64,000 nucleotides of DNA from Aquilaria yunnanensis (lineage: Eukaryota > Streptophyta > Magnoliopsida > Malvales > Thymelaeaceae). The DNA is taken from NCBI GenBank assembly GCA_039654915.1, contig CM077594.1:15933001-15997000 (forward strand). Direction: 5' to 3'. The position numbers and the translations under genes were made by a program. Position 1 is the first letter of the stretch; the number at the start of each line of letters is the position of its first letter. Shown piece by piece: positions 36,600-47,529 of the stretch. The notes beneath the pieces are model-generated. The model was not told where the DNA came from and did not search any database. It worked only from the letters and a program-made list of their open reading frames with translations.

Positions 36600-37979
36600 C
36601 AGATTTACTTATTTGTGGTTGTGGCACCGCCCGCTTGGTACCTATCTCTGCTTAGTAATCAACTGTACCATAACAGGTACAGTATTTTGATATCCAATAT
36701 TTTTACATTTTGACTAAAAGGGTGGTTAACCTCCACTCTCTATTTAACCTCATTTGCCATATCAACCTCCACAAGCACTTTGTCATATGAGATTCTTTCC
36801 ACATTAGAGGTAAGCCTATTAGCATAAATCGGTCAACCAAGAGGTAGAGCTATAAATGAACTAAATGAACATGAATAATTGTTGTTCATGTTCATTCATT
36901 TAGGTTTTTAACAAACAGGAACATGCTATGTTTGTGCTCGTTCGTTCGTTTAATGTAAAATGATTGTTCGTATTCATTCATGTTTGTTGTGAATAGCAAT
37001 TAATGAACCAAATAAATGAACTCATTTGTGAAAAGCAATACATGAACACGAACATGTTCACGAATAATGTATAGAATATGTGCGTGCGTGTATGTTTATT
37101 ATTGTGTTCGTTCATTTAGCTTAATAAACAAATGTGAACAAACACCCGTTGAACGGTTCACCAAACATTTTATTCATTTGTAGCCCTACTAAAATGGCTC
37201 GCAATCTTACTCAAACCTTTCTCTCCCTGTAAACGTACACCACATTTAAGTTATGCCCAAATAAGAACTTTTGCCATGTCTTTTTTCTCAAGGTTAAAGC
37301 TCAGTGTCAAAGCTTTGAGGACTAAAGGTCTTGTTGACATTAGCCAAGATCCTCTATATAAGATCTGGCCTAGGTATCTTTGGTGTTCGAAACAAAAGGT
37401 GAGCCAGCCCTGATCCATGTAAGTCCATTTTGGGCAGCACCACCATCAACCATTGTTCTTCCACTTATTTCTTCATGGCCATATATCTCGAGTTCCCTCC
37501 TATTGCATATCCAAAAAGGGCATCTGCCCACATCTAAACTATGTTTGCTATGTCTTCCATCTTAATTTCAACTACCCCTTTTTCACCCAACCTTCCAATC
37601 TATCGTAACTGCATCCTAATGTCTGGGTGTCTATTACTAGCAATCATGTCACTAAATTTTCTATGATGTGGACTACCAATTTAATTTGCCTCAATTGAAT
37701 TCACATCAGTTTGTTTTCACCATAGTTTGGTTTACCTCTTTCTCCTTCGGTGAGTCCACTATAACCATCGGTTTATTACTCCTACCTTGCCCTTATTTTA
37801 CTGCCCAACGTTTCCTTGTTGTTAGCCAACGGTGCTGGAAATGCTGGCTCGTAACCGTCTGAATTTGACCTTGCATTCTCTGCCTCTTGCACCAATGTTA
37901 GTGTAGGATTGTGTTCCTTCCCTTAGCTACCCTTCCGACCACACCCTTGGTAGAGCACTGGCTGGCCCTTCTTTGCCAT
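36600..37979 (-). pseudogene. LINE ORF1 pseudogene with DUF4283-like domain
   Basis: Starts at ATG 37979 (MAKKGQPVLYQG) and is soon broken by stops. A segment near 37220-37340 reads like the middle of a DUF4283 domain, including GEKGLSKIASHF. After the inserted element, RPIYANRLTSNVERISYDKV and LVEVDMANEV (about 36740-36840) complete it. Such domains are typical of the RNA-binding ORF1 of plant LINEs. Frames shift several times. No zinc knuckle could be recovered beyond it. Confidence 0.65.
36845..37188. mobile_element. Small non-autonomous hAT-like element inside LINE ORF1
   Basis: Termini TAGAGCTATAAATGAAC and CATTTGTAGCCCTA (inverted TAGGGCTACAAATG). The inside is made of GTTCATTCATTT / AATGAACATGAA repeats in both orientations, a known style of plant hAT MITE. 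The flanking 8-mers CCAAGAGG and CTAAAATG match only 5/8. The insertion splits the DUF4283-like coding sequence between ASHF and RPIYAN, which independently supports the boundaries. Confidence 0.7.
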
Positions 37980-38030
37980 TTGAATGCTAGTCCACCACCA
38001 TAGTGAGCAACCCTAGCTCTCATCGCTTTC

Positions 38031-40033
38031 CCATTTTTTTTCGTTGTTCAAATTTTCTTTTATTTTTAATGATGAATAAGGAAAAGAATTTAAAAAAGTT
38101 AATTACTTCATGAAAAAAATATGATTTAAGTTTTTATTAGATAAATATAGAAAATAATCTAAATTATGATGGTTATATATAGAAAAGAAGTAACTGTTGG
38201 TTTGTGCTAAAACTTTTATAAAATCCAATATTCCATAAATTTTTTTAACCAACATTTTTTGTTCTAATGTTTAATTAAATTTAGTTTTATTAGGAGTACA
38301 ATACCTCATATATATCCTATCCATTAAAAATTATGTAACTAAAAAAATGAAAACAGCCGCTTATAGAAAAAATAAATTAATTTATTTTTAATTATTTTAA
38401 TTTATGATGAATAGGATAAAATGTACTGCACTAAAATCATAAAAAAATAAATTAACTGAAAATTTGAATGAAAATTGCAAGTTAATGAATTTAATGAATG
38501 TCAATTTTATGAAAATTTTGGCACAAATATGTAGTTCCATACTTTTTTACAACATATATTATTTTCTATTCTTCTATTTTCCCATTATAAATAACTCCTT
38601 GCTTAATTTTATTTTTTTATCTCTAATTTCAACATCATTTGAAATATAGTAATATATTTACCTAATAATCACTTGAACAATTTTTTTTATAAAGTAACTA
38701 AATTTTGTATATTTTTCCTTACCTAGCTCTAAAAAAATTAATAAAAAATGCATGCACTTTTTATAAAACTAAAAGAATTTTTCAAGGTTTTTAAAATGTA
38801 CAATTGGTATTCACATCCTTTATAATTTCTATTCAAGTGTTTACATTAGGCTTTTATTGCTCATTTTTTCTATTTCAAAGTTTAGGGGTTGGTGTTGTTC
38901 AATTTCTAATTTGGGGACCTACTCAAATGGTTGTCAAAGTTTGAAGGCTTATAATATATTCACACTATTAAAAGAAAAAGAAAAAAAAACTCTACGGCTC
39001 ATTCTCTATTGACTGGGAAAGCGTCACCAGTTTGAAATTTCTCACAAAATTTGTGGATTCCTTCTTATTTCCTTGTTTTCCTTTTCTCTCGATCCTCTTT
39101 TTCGTTTTTCCTTATTTGCTTTCCTATTTTTTGGCATGGTCCCAATTAATCGCATAAACCCTAATTGTTCATTTGTACAAATTGGGGTCTGTTTCTCTCG
39201 ATTTGCTCTATTTCTGTGAAAATTTGTTAGCTGTTCTTTGATTTGTTCTCTTCTTTGGAACTTAGGCTGCAATTACTATAAGCTTTCTACAAGCAAACTT
39301 GCACATTTCTTTTAAACTTAGCTGTTGATTCCCTTTCAATGGTGCGCTACCAATTATCCATCATCAACTACTTTTCTAGTGATGCAATATCAATGACTAA
39401 AGACCTCCTTGCGATGCATTACGATTCTCCACCATAAGTTAATCCAAGCCATTGTTACCGCTTCGCCCAATCCTTCCTCTATTTCTAGATGGAAACGACA
39501 TAAGTCTTTTCATTTGTTGCACTTCTGAAAAGTTCTAAAGCTCAAACATCTATAATTGGGGATGCTACTAAATTTTTCTATAAGTACACGTTGTTAACAA
39601 AAAAATTGATATTGCTTGAGGAGAGCTTGGGGAAAGAGGAAACGGTGGAGCCATACTTTTATGCCTTGCTGGCCAACTTTTTGGATGTTCTCCTTACGAA
39701 TCTAAAGTAGACTAGACCTGATTGTGATAATGAATATAAGAACCAAGTTGATTTCTTGAATTTAAAAAAAGCTCAACTGGCTATTATGACTTTTCTAGTT
39801 ATTGTGGTTACTTTTGTTGATGAAGATGTCACGCATCAAATAAATACAATTCCAAGTACCAAGGGATGAGTATTTTCTATGATGCTCGATCATTACTTTC
39901 AGGGTTTTGGAGATGTGAGCTTTCTCTGTGCCCAGCCTGCACACATCTTTCATTTACGAGCTATTGTTGCCCTTAGCTTTAATTCAGGATAGGGATTTTT
40001 AAGGTTTCTTCATTAACAAACCCTCAGATCACC
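38031..40033. other. AT-rich DNA, possibly including the 5' part of the plus-strand LINE
   Basis: 38031-39000 is very AT-rich with no frame. From about 39340 (ATGGTGCGCTACC) the composition changes, and short plus-strand frames run up to the ORF2 start at 40034; this could be a decayed ORF1, but I recognise no domain. The minus-strand frame at 39042-39272 is lysine-rich low-complexity sequence and is not a gene. Confidence 0.35.
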
Positions 40034-43000
40034 ATGAGGATTATCAATTTTAAATACCGAGGCTTGGGTCGAGCAATAACAATTCACCATCTTTAGTCCT
40101 TGGTTCGGACTCATTGCCCCAATGTTCTGTTCTGTATACAAACTAAGTTGGATACTGATTTTGTTAATAGTTAGTTGAGAAGCCTAGGGTTTACTCATCA
40201 ACTGGCGGTTGACGCTTCTAAAATGAGTGGTGGCTTGTGGCTCGGATGGCATTCTACCATTTGTAATTGTCAACTTTTGTTTTGTAACTATCACCTTATT
40301 TTGTTGAACCTTAAGGATGACTTGGGGTGCCAATAGTATCTTGGCTATATATATGGTTATCCTTGGGTTTAATTTTGAAGTCAAACATGGACAACTATAT
40401 TTGAAGTCATTTTTGGTTTCCAAAGGCCATTAGTTCTTATAAGGGATTTCAACCAAGTCTTGTCGGAGTTAGAAAAAATTGGAAAAAACTTTCTCATATT
40501 TCCATGGGCAGATTCTTTCCAATCATTCTTGGACTCTTTAGCTTTAATGCAAATCCTGTATGGAGGTCCCTGATTACATGGTGAAATTTCCAACAATGAG
40601 ATGATTTAGTAGTGGAATTTTTGGACAAAGATAATGGAAACTCAAAGTGGCTAATTTTTATCCTAGATATGACACTTGTCAACCTTGGCATCTAACAATC
40701 TAATCATGCCCCTTTCTTATTAGACTTAAATATGAATCACGCTTTCTGTCATCACCCTGGATGGGTTGAGGTGTTTTGGCTTCATTATGAATAGTGCGCA
40801 AAGTTAATAAATTCATCTTGGAATACTGAGGTCCATGGTTACTCCATGTTTAAGGTGGTTACTAAATGTATTGTCATAGTACTAGCCTTTCGTCAGTGGA
40901 GTAAAACTTGCATTGGTAATATCCCTTAACAACTTCGGCAAATTGAACAAAGCCTTTAGGTGATTCAACTTCTGCTGAAAATCATCTGCCCACCCGGCTA
41001 GATTTTACGAAATCCATAAACAGCACATTGAATTATTGGCGGCCAAAAAAAGTATTTGGGCCTAGAAGTCGAGGATCAAATGACTTGCTTGGTGAGTTCT
41101 AATACACACTTCTTTCATCAGTCTACAAAGAACAAGGGCATGTGATCTCAAATCTCTGCCATTCAAGTACATGAAAATCACTGGCTGTATAGGGAAGGGA
41201 CATCTGTGATCACATTAGGGCTGTTTTCTACTCCTGGTATAACCCTCCTCCAAAATTGGGGCCTTCATCAGGATTTAGTTTGTCCAAACATTACCAGAAC
41301 GTTATCTAATCAACAAAGTATTATACTTCTTACACCCTTTACAAAAGAGGAGATTTGGAAAGCTATTTTTGATCAGAGAATTTTAAAGCTCCAGGACTAT
41401 ATGGTCTCCAACCAATTATTTTCAGAAAATTTTGGGGCATTATGGGAGAGGATGTTACAAATGCTACTTTATCATTTCTAAACAGAGGTTTTCTTCTTAA
41501 ACAGGTAAATTGAACCATTATTACTAGTTTTCCTAAATCATATGAGATTTGCACTATGGAGGATTTCAGGCCTATTAGTTTATGCAATAATTTATATAAA
41601 GTAATTGTTAGGTTAACCAATTAAAATCAGTTTTGTAGACTTTGGCTTCACCATTCCAAAATGCCTTTATCCTGGGTCAAAATATTTAAGACAAAATTAT
41701 TATTGCCCTTGAATTTTTGCATGTTATTTCTTGTATTCCTCCTACAATTGGGCCATAGGGCGACAAATCAATTCTGAAATTAAACATTAGATAAGCTTAT
41801 GACTCGCTCTAGTGGTCATTTATCAAAAAGGTTCTTCATTCCATGCGCTTTCTAAAAAAGTAGGTTCATTTTATTATGCAACGTGTAACAATGGTTTCCT
41901 ATTCTTTGCTTGTAAATGGTTGTACTATTGATTGGTTTTCCCCCCCTACAAAACTTTGGCAGGGAGATCTCCCTTCTCCCTATTTCTGTTTTTTGTGTGC
42001 AGAAGCTTTCTCCAGTCGGCTTCAAAAGCTCCAGCCTTCAAAAATCATTCAGGGTCTTAAAGTTAGTAGGAATGGGAATGGCCAAAAAATTAATCACTTG
42101 TTCTTTGCTAAGGATTGGCTTGTTTATTTCTATCCAACTATGAAAACAGTTCAAGCCTTGAACCAGACTCTACAGGACTTTGAGATTGCAGCAGGTCAAC
42201 GCATTAATATCCATAAATCAAAATGGTTATTTAGTTGAAATATGGCACGAAAGCTTCGGAACAACATCCTCCAGATTCTACCTTTTCAGGTTAACAACAC
42301 CATCCCCTTTTACTTGGGTCTTCCCTTTGCCTATGATCTTTTTTGCAAATCTTCTTTTCAATTCCCTGTGGATAACGTTCATCATTATTTAGTTGGCTAG
42401 AAAAGGAACCTTCTAAATCCTACAAGGTGGCTCACCTTAATTCAATCTACTTTATCTTTTATCCCCATTTTTGTCATGCCTCTGCTAATGGTTCCTGTAA
42501 TTATGCCTGAAGATCTCTTTAAGCATTTTATTTGGTTTGGTGGTCAAGAGCCTCTGACAAGCGTGGTCTTCATTTACGACATCAAGGTTTGCTGCATCTT
42601 CCAAAAGGTCTCAGAAAGTTTGGGATCAAGGACTTTAGACTCTCCAATCAAATTTCCCTTGACAAAAATTTTTGGCGTATTTTTTCCGAGATTAGAGAAT
42701 CATTGGTCTATTGGGTCTTTACGGCTAAATATGTAAATAAACATTCAATCTAGTCAATTAAAGCCAATAGGAATGCAACCCTTATTTGGAGAAGCCTCTT
42801 GTATGGCTTACTTGTGCTATTTGATCATATACAATAGAATATTGGGGATGGTTCCATAGTTAGAGCATAGGAGGATGCTTGGATTCTCGGGATACCGCTA
42901 GCCCACTAAAGTGCTCTTGCAGGAGGCATTTTGAAAGGCCTCACCCTTCGGGTTGCAAACCTTTATGATTTTCAAGAGGGCTGTTAGAAATTGTCATAAC

Positions 43001-44150
43001 TCTATCATCTTTTCCTAATGTAGATTGTGGATCTTATTCTAACCATTAATCTTCATTCCGACATGGATTTTCAGCATTCTATATCCTGGCTTGGGATTGC
43101 CTCAGGCTTTTTTCCTTTAAGCATGGTTATAATCTAAAATTGCGAAATCAATATAAAGGCCTTTTCAACCCAACAAGTAATGTCTTGAATTGTTTGTCAC
43201 ACCTTGATTTCTTGGCCATTCTTAAATCTATTTGAGCCTCTCATATCCCTTAAAAACATAAATCTTTTTTTTTTTTTGGAAATGTTTATCATGAGCATTG
43301 CTGACAAAGGAAAATCCTGCTACCCATGGAGGGCAAATGGACCTTTTATGCCCCCAGTGTCATTCTTCTCCCGAAACGATGTTCCACCTTTTTCTGGGAT
43401 TATGCGGGATCCTAGAATATCTGGGGCAATTGTTTTTTCTTGCTTGGTACCTTTTGATTACTTATATTTTGAGGCATGGCTTGCTTCTCTCTTGAGTTAC
43501 CTGAAGTATCACATGGCAAATTAGCTTTGATTCATTATCTACACTATTTGGAATATTTAGATTGGTTGTAATGAGTGCACTTTCTGGCAGGCTACATTTC
43601 ATGTCCTATCTTTAATGACCAGAAGAGATGCACTCATACTTTAACTTTCTTTGGCAAAGGACTTTCAACAAAAATTCCCCTCAAAAATTCTTTTCATTTC
43701 AATGTAATCCTCATCCCATGCTATATGGTTCTTGGGATAATAGTTGAGATCCTCAACTTCTCTCAAAGCTAAAATTGTCTATCACAAATGGGGCGTGGAG
43801 AAGCTCGAATGAAATTGGTGCAGCGGCCTAGGTCTGGTTTGGAGTTAATGGCCCTCCAATTTGCAAAAAAGGCTATCTAATTCCTCGTCGTGACTCCGCC
43901 TTAAAGGCAGAACTTCAGGCTATTCATGAAGCGGTTGTTTATGTAGCCAACCACTGTCTCTCATCATTAATAATGTTGATAGATAACTCTCAGGCTCTCC
44001 AGGCACCCTTTTGTACTTTATCCCTTAATCACAATCTCATTGCTTCCACCAGACAAACTTTTTAGCTCATGAATTCCTTTCAGTGGTGCTTCATGATTGT
44101 GGTTCTGAAGTAGAAAGTTACTCCTGCTCGCTAGCACATAGTCTAGGTTG
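40034..44150 (+). pseudogene. LINE ORF2 pseudogene (endonuclease, reverse transcriptase, RNase H)
   Basis: The domain order of a plant L1-type ORF2 can be followed. The endonuclease starts at 40034 with MRIINFKYRGLGRA...LVRTHCPNVLF, TKLD and KMSGGLW. Reverse transcriptase follows, with TPFTKEEIWKAIFD (41330) and a well-kept 120-residue stretch at 41876-42238 holding YSLLVNGC, QGDLPSPY (usually QGDPLSPY) and HLFFAKDWLVYF. There the catalytic FADD has become FAKD, the first aspartate replaced by lysine at 42110-42112. A zinc-knuckle-like CPQCHSSPETMFHLF lies at about 43350, and an RNase H-like ALKAELQAIHEAV...LIDNSQAL at about 43890-44010. Many stops and several frameshifts are present. It is clearly dead and oriented opposite to the LINE at 33130-38030. 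Confidence 0.88.
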
Positions 44151-44377
44151 TTTGTGAGTTGGATAAAAAATATAATGAGTTAGAACATTAAGGGCTTTTA
44201 CAGACCGAGTTAGAAAAGCTCGAGAATCTTTAGTGTACTATAAAGACATTAATAGCTTTGTTTGATAAAAAGTTTGGTTATTAGTATTAAATATTTGAAC
44301 AATTTATTCAAATATAGCCCTTAGCTTTAGCATTTGAAAGAGATAATTTCGACTATAGATAAATTAAATAAACACTA
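44151..44377. other. LINE 3' flank / spacer
   Basis: AT-rich and non-coding. No poly(A) tail or target duplication for the LINE could be fixed. Confidence 0.35.
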
Positions 44378-44608
44378 CCTCCGTCCCGAATTTTGTGCTC
44401 CATTTAAGTTTTTTTACTTAAGTTTGACTTAAATTTATTTAAATTAATATTTAATAACAAATTTCAAAAAATACATTAAAAAATTATAAGTTTTATAGTT
44501 TCTAAATATATGTTTTTAAACAATTTTAACAAACACCAATATAAATAAATTTAAGTCAAACTTAAATAAAAAAACTGAAATGATATAGAAAATGTGAGAT
44601 GATGGAAG
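44378..44608. mobile_element. Stowaway-like MITE
   Basis: CCTCCGTCCCGAATTTTG at the left and GAGATGATGGAAG at the right, with TA at 44376-44377 and 44609-44610. 231 bp. The internal sequence differs from the 60240/60500 type, for example in a near-symmetrical pair of 'tttgacttaaatttattta' blocks. Non-coding. Confidence 0.85.
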
Positions 44609-44637
44609 TATCATCTAACACTAATTACAAAAAATTT

Positions 44638-46004
44638 GGATAAAATTCAAATATGATCCCCTAACTTTAAAGATTATCCTGAAGTAGTCCCGTAACTTTT
44701 TTTCATCCTCTTAAGGTCCCCTAACTCAACTAGCACATCTTATTTTGGTCTATACCATCAGTTTAGTCATTAGTTTGGGCGGAAATTGCTTACGTGGCAT
44801 AGGAACTACTACGTGGCATCTTCTTTTATGACAACAACTAGTCAACAAGTGACAAAATTGGAAGACTGTTAAATATCGGTGTAGAATTGACACAGACAGA
44901 TAATTTTTGGGTCCTAATCGCTTCATTATCCCAAATCTCACCTCTTCCCGCCGCTCGCTGATTACGCCGATGTCACCGTCCTCCTCTGCTCCACCATCTC
45001 ACCGTCCTCCACGCCGGTCCCCTCTCATCCTACTCCTCCACGCCGAGTTGAACTCCCTCTTCCAATCGCGCCCTGGTATGACTTCTCCCGCTTCAATCTC
45101 CCCCTCGTATCTCATCCCCGCCTCGGTTCGTCATTGGCAACCCGCTGAAAATCTGGCCGTAGACGGCAAACGGCAAAAATCTGGTAGTCTAGTCAGTCGT
45201 CGTCGAGCCACTGGGAAATCTGCCTCGGCTCTCGAATCCGGGTTCCAATTTCTGATCAGATTTGGGGCCTCAAGACTCAGAAAAATCCAAACAGCGTGCG
45301 GAAATCATCTAGACCATCGAGGCCATGCCGAACTCCCACTCCCATCGCCACCGAGCCCATCTCGTCCTCCTTCAATTTCTCTTCTCCCACTCCCAATCGC
45401 CGATTACACTTGTCACCTTCTTCAATCACCTCCTTCGATTTCTCTTCTCCAATCGTCCTTCTTGATTTCTCTTCTCCAGTCGTCCTCCCCGATTACTCTT
45501 AACCCGCTCCTAATCGACCCCTTCAATCTCTCTCCTTCTGTTGTCAACAATCGAGCAGGGGTAGTGCAGAGGATTCGAATCGGAATGACTCAGCTGGGGA
45601 CCATCAACGACGGCGTGTGGACGGGCTATTGGCAGAGAATTCACCGGCGGCGCGCCGAACCATCAACGACTCTGATGGAATCGCTATGAAAATTTGGTGA
45701 AGAGGAAAGAAGATGAATTTGGCCTTATTGACAATTTAAGTCCTTACAATTATTTGTTTGTATCAATTTTAGCTTACAAGTTTTTGTTCTTCTAGTAGAG
45801 TCATCTACATGGCAGTTTGGGACTCACCATGAGGGTAGCAAGTGCCATGTAGGCAAATTCCGTTAAAAATAACGCTAAAACTAACGGTAGGAACCAAAAT
45901 AGGAAGCGGTAGTTAAGTTAAGGGACTTTAAGAGAATGAAAAAAAGATAATGAACCATTTTAGGATGATAATAAAAGTTAAGGGACCAAATTTGAATTTT
46001 ACCC
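44638..46004. mobile_element. Mutator-like element with a GC-rich acquired core (MULE-B)
   Basis: Terminal inverted repeats of about 100 bp: GGATAAAATTCAAATATGAT at the left, and GGGTAAAATTCAAATTTGGT at the right in reverse complement. The flanks CAAAAAATTT (44628-44637) and TAAAAAATTG (46005-46014) match 8/10, fitting a decayed 9-10 bp target duplication. The core (about 44920-45690) is much richer in GC than anything nearby. There is no transposase. The structure suggests a Pack-MULE that captured host gene sequence; the donor is unknown. Confidence 0.8.
44970..45689 (+). CDS. Long open frame inside MULE-B, probably captured sequence
   Basis: From ATG 44970 an uninterrupted 239-codon frame runs to TGA at 45687-45689; the open frame begins further upstream (44907) only through TTG. 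The product is rich in Ser, Pro, Arg and Leu, with repeated SISLL/ISLLQSS units at about residues 155-190, from a CTTCAATTTCTCTTCTCC-type repeat in the DNA. It resembles no domain I know. Such composition often results from translating 5'-UTR-like CT-rich sequence, so this may well be a captured leader/first exon rather than a protein-coding gene. Confidence 0.25.
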   Translation: MSPSSSAPPSHRPPRRSPLILLLHAELNSLFQSRPGMTSPASISPSYLIPASVRHWQPAENLAVDGKRQKSGSLVSRRRATGKSASALESGFQFLIRFGASRLRKIQTACGNHLDHRGHAELPLPSPPSPSRPPSISLLPLPIADYTCHLLQSPPSISLLQSSFLISLLQSSSPITLNPLLIDPFNLSPSVVNNRAGVVQRIRIGMTQLGTINDGVWTGYWQRIHRRRAEPSTTLMESL

Positions 46005-46031
46005 TAAAAAATTGTTCACCAATGAAGTTTA

Positions 46032-47080
46032 GGGTAAATTGCACCCGTGGCCCCTAACCTTTTATTGTTGTCCTATTTTGGACCTAACCTCAAAACTTCA
46101 CATGGGAAGTCCTCAATCTGAATTTTTTATTTTATTTTACCTTTGGATGATGAAAACCGTTAAACTTGAGGGAATTGGCCACTTGGCATACCAGTGTGGA
46201 GAGATTTGCCATAGTGGCATTAAAAAAAAAAACTAACAAATAAAGAAATAAAATATGTAAAAAGGAAATTAAAAAAAAAAAAAAGAAAAAGAAACTGGAC
46301 AAACGTTCGCACCCTTTTACCGCCGTCATCCGTCCACGTCGCCACCACCCGTTCATGTTAAATCGAGGGGAAATTGAGTCAAAATCGAAGATGGAGGACT
46401 ACAATCTAGACAAGCAAAGAAAGCGGCTGAAGAATTAAAGGCATAATCGACAAGGTAGCATTGTACAGGGGCTGAGGATGTGGCAAGTTTACTTGGATCC
46501 GACAACAAAGAACACATGATTGTTGGATGAATGTAAAGACGGCTAAGTAGTCATCGGTCTCCCTTTTATCCCTTTTGGCTATCACTCACCCTTCCTTTTT
46601 TCTCGATCTCCCAATTCCCGTTCTCCAAATTCATGATCTTTGGATTCTTAATCTCCTAATTCCCATTATCGCGTTCTCCTGATTTACAATCTAGACGGTC
46701 TAAATTATAATGGGCTGTGTACGTGGTGATCTGGACATGCGATGAAGGTAGTTGAGGTGCCGCTAGAGTTGAGGTAAAGAGAGGGGGGACTTCGCCAGTA
46801 GAGAGATAAGGGACTTCGTGATCTGGGTTTGAATTAAAATTTTTTATTATTTTTCTTTTTCCATGTCATGACTAGCAATTGATTCATTGTGTCACCAAGG
46901 TAAGTTGCTCCATGATGGCATGCCATATGGCTTGTTCTGTTAATTTTAACATTTTCCATTCTTTAAAGATCTAAAATGGAACAAAAAATTGATATTAAGG
47001 ACTTCCCATGCAAGGTTTTGAGGTTAGGTTCTAAAAAAGGACAATAATAAAATGTTAGGGGTCATAGGTGCAATTTACCC
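46032..47080. mobile_element. Mutator-like element, non-autonomous (MULE-C)
   Basis: Inverted ends GGGTAAATTGCACCCGTGGC and GGGTAAATTGCACCTATGAC (right, reverse complement) continue for about 90 bp, including the 'cctaacctcaaaac' block. The flanks ATGAAGTTTA (46022-46031) and ACGAAGTTTA (47081-47090) match 9/10. The 1049-bp element contains GC-richer core sequence and only short frames: a plus-strand 65-codon frame at 46039-46236 lies mostly in the terminal repeat. No transposase. Confidence 0.88.
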
Positions 47081-47529
47081 ACGAAGTTTATATCAGCATC
47101 TTAAATATCGAACGACCGCTCTATGATGATTAGTGGTGGCCGGTTGGGTTTTCTAGACCCAGGCACGACTCGCATCAAAGCGAGGTGGACCTAGGCTTGG
47201 GGCGGGTCTAGGCTGAGCCGAGTTTGTGCGATTAATAAAAAAATGTGTTTTGATATATTTGCATTCATTATTCAATAGTAATTTTATGAAATATATATAT
47301 TTTTAGAAGAAACGCCACCGTCAGTGTAATTTTTATTAATGAAAAAACCAAACAGGACTTACATAATTTGAAACGTGCCTTACACTTGAAAATGGAGAAA
47401 CGTTCCAGGAAAAAAACAAAGAGAAAGTACAACTTAAGATCTGTGCTTAACAGTATAATCAGATCGATTACATTCTTTGAATTGTAAAGAAACCCATAAT
47501 CTTCTCTTACGGGTCATCATTAGAAGGGA

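Larger units (their letters stand above)
33130..38030 (-). mobile_element. Degenerate LINE (L1-type), nearly full length
   Basis: In order on the minus strand: an ATG-initiated ORF1 from 37979, a DUF4283-like region broken by a small DNA transposon (36845-37188), an AP-endonuclease-like ORF2 start near 36300, reverse-transcriptase blocks at 34805-35260, and a C-terminal segment near 33260-33420. About 4.9 kb in all, as expected for plant L1 elements. Stops and frameshifts are scattered throughout. A 27-bp perfect tandem duplication lies at 36394-36447, between the ORFs. The exact ends and target duplications are not determined. Confidence 0.8.
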
